From contig JALSLS010000419.1 in the NCBI GenBank assembly GCA_026988195.1, forward strand, positions 1-7,804: a stretch of 7,804 nucleotides of DNA, given 5' to 3'. Below are positions 5,703-7,804 of the stretch, piece by piece. Below the pieces are notes generated by a model. That model was not told where the DNA came from. It searched no databases and saw only the letters and a program-made list of their open reading frames with translations. The DNA comes from Methylomonas sp. (GTDB taxonomy: Bacteria; Pseudomonadota; Gammaproteobacteria; Methylococcales; Methylomonadaceae). Each line of letters opens with the position of its first letter. Position 1 is the stretch's first letter. The translations under genes and the position numbers were made by a program.

Positions 5703-5922
5703 GCTAAATTATAATGCTTGGGTAGGATCATTCTTAATAAAACAACTAAACATTAGTTAAAGCTTATACACAATCAAGTAAAAGCTTATTTTAACGCTAA
5801 ATACGACTTTCAGAAAGCCTATTCTCGGACAGAATCCTAGGCTCTAGACTAATAAAATAAAAATAAACTAACACATCTATATTATTTATTGCTAATATAC
5901 GCTTTTTATTTGGAGTTTTATT
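5703..5922 (+). other. Leader of the rhodanese-hslR operon; weak promoter signals only
   Basis: This AT-rich spacer probably carries the promoter of the rhodanese gene. TAATAT at 5893-5898 is a reasonable -10 box, without a good -35 box 17 bases upstream. ATTCT/AGAAT (5821-5835) forms a small hairpin. No gene, tRNA or known riboswitch is seen. Confidence 0.3.
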
Positions 5923-6288
5923 ATGTCTATTACCGCACTAGATCTTGTTGCAGCTGCAAAAAAAACTATTTCCCTCTGTGATATTGAAACCGTAAAATCA
6001 GACCATTCTAATCATTTAGTGCTCGATGTTAGAGAGCCCTCTGAGTATGCTGCTGGCTGTTTACCGGGGGCAATAAATATACCTCGTGGTGTTTTAGAGT
6101 TTAAAATTGGTGCTCACCCTGCTTTTCAAGACTCTCAAAATGCTAAAATTTTTGTTTATTGCCTCACTGGAGGCCGATCAGCATTAGCAACAGAAACCTT
6201 AAACAAATTAGGTTATACTCATGCCTGTAGCATGGAAGGTGGCTTTACATTATGGAAAGAAAATGGTTTACAAGTTGATATCCCCTAA
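5923..6288 (+). CDS. Single-domain rhodanese-like sulfurtransferase
   Basis: This 121-residue protein is one rhodanese domain: the LVLDVREPSEY segment (D35, R37, E38), the GCLPGAINIPRG turn (45-56), and the active-site loop C80-L-T-G-G-R85 with the persulfide-forming cysteine, then MEGGFTLWKENG near the end. No signal peptide or membrane helix is present, so it is cytosolic. Such proteins move sulfane sulfur; the donor and acceptor cannot be told from the sequence, although sulfur-relay genes (tusB, tusE) lie about 700 bp away on the other strand. The start is supported by the Shine-Dalgarno TTGGAG about 8 bases before the ATG. Only 3 bp separate its stop from hslR, so the two form an operon. 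About 20 residues precede the domain core. Confidence 0.9.
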   Translation: MSITALDLVAAAKKTISLCDIETVKSDHSNHLVLDVREPSEYAAGCLPGAINIPRGVLEFKIGAHPAFQDSQNAKIFVYCLTGGRSALATETLNKLGYTHACSMEGGFTLWKENGLQVDIP

Positions 6289-6291
6289 TTT

Positions 6292-6687
6292 ATGCCAGAA
6301 CTAGACTCTATTCGAATTGACAAATGGTTATGGACTGCGCGTTTTTTTAAAACGCGCAAACTGGCGACTGAAGCTGTTTCTGGTGGAAAAATTCACCTTA
6401 ACGGTCAACGTTGCAAACCTTCTAAAGAGGTCAAAATAGGGGTAGAGCTGACTATATCTAAAGACCAACTGCAGTGGGAGCTTACCATTGTAGGCATAAA
6501 TAGCCATCGCCGTCCCGCTAAAGAAGCCGTATTGCTTTATCAAGAAAGCCAAGCCAGTTTTGACAAAAGACAACAGCAAATAATTCAGCAAAAAGAACAA
6601 CGCGCGTTAACACCTCATACTGAGCGAGAATATCGCCCCAATAAAAAACAAAGACGACAAATTCATCGTTTTAAGCAAGAAAGTTAG
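6292..6687 (+). CDS. hslR: Hsp15, ribosome-associated heat-shock protein with S4 domain
   Basis: This 131-residue protein matches HslR (E. coli 133). An S4 RNA-binding domain at about 8-66 (IRIDKWLWTARFFKTRKLATEAVSGGKIHLNG) is followed by a linker and a very basic tail (REYRPNKKQRRQIHRFKQ). Hsp15 binds free 50S subunits that still carry a nascent peptidyl-tRNA and helps recycle them after heat-induced abortive translation. The ATG lies 3 bp after the rhodanese stop and has no Shine-Dalgarno of its own, so translational coupling is likely. No heat-shock promoter is visible directly upstream; expression probably depends on the rhodanese promoter. A GCCTTA/TAAGGC hairpin (6690-6705) lies 3 bp after the stop without a T-tract. 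Confidence 0.93.
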   Translation: MPELDSIRIDKWLWTARFFKTRKLATEAVSGGKIHLNGQRCKPSKEVKIGVELTISKDQLQWELTIVGINSHRRPAKEAVLLYQESQASFDKRQQQIIQQKEQRALTPHTEREYRPNKKQRRQIHRFKQES

Positions 6688-6705
6688 TAGCCTTAGGGGT
6701 AAGGC

Positions 6706-6804
6706 ATGGAGCAAGTTCAGAAACTGGCACAGGCTTTAGCCTGCTATCTTGCTAAACATTGCAAGCAAAGCACTGCGCTCCAACAAATTAAGAAGTATCA
6801 ATAA
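6706..6804 (+). CDS. Possible 32-residue small ORF after hslR
   Basis: An ATG at 6706 opens 32 codons ending in TAA at 6802-6804, with AGGGG 6 bases before the ATG. The product (MEQVQKLAQALACYLAKHCK, then a Q/K-rich end) would be a short amphipathic helix. No family is recognised. The Shine-Dalgarno-like bases lie in the loop of the 6690-6705 hairpin, which could be coincidence. The stretch also has a CAGGC/GCCTG hairpin (6730-6743). A chance frame is more likely than a gene. Confidence 0.2.
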   Translation: MEQVQKLAQALACYLAKHCKQSTALQQIKKYQ

Positions 6805-6809
6805 GAATA

Positions 6810-6919
6810 CCCTTAAATTAAACAAGTTGATGTAGGATGTGCTGACGACAGGAAGCGCATCGCTTGCCGTTGATGCGCTTCCTGTCGTCAGCACATCCTA
6901 CTTATTACCTTAATGACAG
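6810..6919 (+). mobile_element. Family 2 REP-doublet element, copy C
   Basis: A perfect 30-bp inverted repeat, 6832-6861 with 6872-6901, begins GTAGGATGTGCTGACGAC and has a 10-base loop (GCTTGCCGTT). The arms equal those of copy A; the loops differ. The flanks, CCCTTAAATTAAACAAGTTG on the left and TTACCTTAATGACAG on the right, match copy B inverted. It lies between the convergent hslR and tusE genes, where a hairpin this strong could insulate transcripts from both sides. Confidence 0.75.
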
Positions 6920-6926
6920 TATCGCT

Positions 6927-6953
6927 GAGGTGAGAGGTCGACTCCTGCACCTC
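6927..6953. other. Small inverted repeat before tusE
   Basis: GAGGTG (6927-6932) pairs with CACCTC (6948-6953) around 15 bases that can pair further. A T-run follows on the + strand about 11 bases later (6964-6968), too far for a good intrinsic terminator. No T-tract follows on the - strand, so it is weak as a tusE terminator. Confidence 0.25.
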
Positions 6954-7005
6954 TGAAATCCTATTTTTATCATCAAGATCATACAGGTCTCGAACCAAAC
7001 CATAT

Positions 7006-7338
7006 TCACATACAGGTTGGCGGTTTAGGGATTCCTGCAATTTTACAAGCATATTTTAGCGGTCCTTCTGGAAATAGCTTATGTAAATATCGGCTATTGC
7101 CCTTTTCTTCCCCAAATTCTTTTTTAATTGCCTTAGTAAAAATGCGTGAGTTTGGTAAATGCTGATATTGCTGATAATACTTTCGTATATAGTGAATAAT
7201 CTCCCAGTGCAATGGGGTTAATTCAAGCTTATTTAAGCTAGCAATTTCTACTGCAACTACCTCATTCCAATCATTTAAATCAACTAAAAACCCATCATCT
7301 GTTGTGTTTAAAAGCTTCCCATGGACTATTAATTCCAC
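7006..7338 (-). CDS. tusE: TusE/DsrC-family sulfur relay protein with both C-terminal cysteines
   Basis: This 110-residue protein has the family hallmark FGEEKGNSRYLHKLFPEG (75-92) and a C-terminal arm ACKIAGIPKPPTCM. In the Tus relay, TusE takes persulfide from TusBCD and passes it to MnmA for 2-thiouridine at tRNA position 34. The penultimate C109 is the conserved acceptor cysteine. C98, 11 residues earlier, is the second cysteine that defines true DsrC proteins and is a threonine in E. coli TusE as I recall it, so this protein could in principle form the intramolecular disulfide known from DsrC. No dsrAB is in view, so tRNA thiolation is the safer guess. The start is GTG at 7338, overlapping the tusB end by 10 bp with no clear Shine-Dalgarno, so translational coupling is likely. 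Confidence 0.9.
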   Translation of the reverse strand: MELIVHGKLLNTTDDGFLVDLNDWNEVVAVEIASLNKLELTPLHWEIIHYIRKYYQQYQHLPNSRIFTKAIKKEFGEEKGNSRYLHKLFPEGPLKYACKIAGIPKPPTCM

Positions 7339-7622
7339 GATTTTATAAGCTTATTAGTTTCAGTTAACTCAACAAAGCTTGGATAATTAATAACTTCAAC
7401 TCCTAAAACCAGTTCATCAATTTTAATACCTCGCGTCTCTAGCTCAAGCTCTAACACATAAAAGCGTATTCTATTATTAAGCATTTTCGCCAACTCAGAG
7501 GTTAAGATTCCATGCTTATTCAGCTGAAAAACGGCATTTTCTAGAAAAATGACATCATCATGACTTTCTATTCTTTGCAGTAACGCTATACTTATAGGGG
7601 ACTGAAAAATCAAATGTAACAT
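7329..7622 (-). CDS. tusB: TusB/DsrH-family sulfur relay subunit
   Basis: This 97-residue protein matches TusB (E. coli 95) across its length: MLHLIFQSP at the start, a DDVIFLENAVF segment (22-32) corresponding to the GDELLLLQDGV region, FYVLELELETRGI in the middle, and INYPSFVELTETNKLIKSW at the end. TusB is the small subunit of the TusBCD hexamer that receives sulfur from TusA and hands it to TusE. It has no cysteine at all, which fits TusB and not the DsrH type with a catalytic cysteine near position 20. TusC and TusD are not adjacent here; an exporter gene lies 5 bp upstream instead. The Shine-Dalgarno is weak (GAG). It overlaps tusE by 10 bp. Confidence 0.85.
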   Translation of the reverse strand: MLHLIFQSPISIALLQRIESHDDVIFLENAVFQLNKHGILTSELAKMLNNRIRFYVLELELETRGIKIDELVLGVEVINYPSFVELTETNKLIKSWN

Positions 7623-7627
7623 TAACT

Positions 7628-7804
7628 CTACTCAACGTGAGTTAATTTAAGACCCACAATCCCAATAATAACAAAGCCAATAGAGGCTATTCTAATCCAG
7701 TCAACAGACTCTTTAAACAGGAAAATACTCAATATTGCCACACCAACTGCGCCCATCCCCGTCCATATTGCATACGCCGTCCCCAAGGGTAATGTTTTTA
7801 TCGC
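7628..7804 (-). CDS. SMR-family exporter, Gdx/SugE-like, C-terminal part
   Basis: The last 58 codons of a small multidrug resistance protein are present, ending in TAG at 7630-7628; the start lies beyond the right edge (full members have about 105 residues). The visible part holds the end of helix 2 and helices 3 and 4. LPLGTAYAIWTGMGAVGVAI has the WTG-GAVG pattern of the guanidinium exporter branch (Gdx, formerly SugE), whereas EmrE-type proteins have WSGVG. The end ...GIVGLKLTHVE also fits. The conserved membrane glutamate in helix 1 is out of view. It is separated from tusB by only 5 bp, so it probably shares a transcript with tusB and tusE. Confidence 0.85.
   Translation of the reverse strand, partial: AIKTLPLGTAYAIWTGMGAVGVAILSIFLFKESVDWIRIASIGFVIIGIVGLKLTHVE

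Noticed and set aside
6328..6600. 90-codon open frame on the - strand
   Set aside because: It is antisense to hslR, whose protein family is unmistakable.
1851..6919. CRISPR array suggested by recurrent palindromic 30-mers
   Set aside because: Copies are kilobases apart, not regularly spaced, and occur as inverted doublets, which fits REP sequences.
6794..6923. AGTATC direct repeat flanking REP element C as a target duplication
   Set aside because: The repeats do not abut the element edges defined by comparison with copy B, and six bases can match by chance.
6980..7000. tRNA T-arm-like GGTTCGAGACC on the - strand
   Set aside because: The surrounding bases form no T-stem, and no acceptor, anticodon or D-arm can be assembled.

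Overview
The window looks like an AT-rich gammaproteobacterial chromosome. IspH, TrhP (YegQ), Hsp15 and TusB/TusE-type sulfur-relay proteins all read as ordinary gammaproteobacterial orthologues, but the spacers are unusually rich in repeats. I cannot name the genus. The two-gene potassium-channel locus and the palindromic repeats remind me of methylotrophic or sulfur-oxidising gammaproteobacteria, which is an impression and not a result.

Layout: the 3' end of trhP (1-254, +); ispH (543-1502, +); a cytoplasmic DsbA-like CSWC protein (2039-2653, +); a membrane potassium-channel locus read leftward, with a small four-helix membrane protein (4971-5354, -) followed by a pore plus twin-RCK channel (3199-4926, -); a rhodanese and hslR operon (5923-6687, +); and, leftward from the right edge, the 3' end of an SMR (Gdx/SugE-like) exporter, tusB and tusE (7804-7006, -). 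The genes are mostly housekeeping: isoprenoid precursors, tRNA wobble-uridine modification (TrhP, TusB/TusE), ribosome rescue after heat shock and K+ handling.

The notable content lies between the genes. Every spacer longer than about 250 bp holds large palindromic elements, and no transposase is present. Family 1 has four copies (255-414, 1524-1683, 2971-3177 and, inverted, 5539-5702). Each is a hairpin of about 160 bp with a common apex reading GGCGCATAGC-N-AGCTACGCAAC, but with terminal arms of three unrelated sequences. Three copies are bordered by matching YAA(G) direct repeats, and one of these contains the trhP stop codon. Arm mismatches are almost all G.T wobbles on the strand carrying the apex in one orientation, and this strand flips with the inverted copy. 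One copy carries a nested 51-bp insertion. Family 2 is a REP-type doublet (GTAGGATGTGCTGACGAC arms) in an AT-rich frame, with three copies (1849-1970, 5441-5519, 6810-6919), one flanked by a 12-bp direct repeat. Family 3 is an inverted pair of small hairpins (2693-2825) whose stems differ in sequence but keep their pairing. The best candidate for something undescribed is family 1: a non-autonomous element that appears to conserve its apex and its folding while changing its arms.
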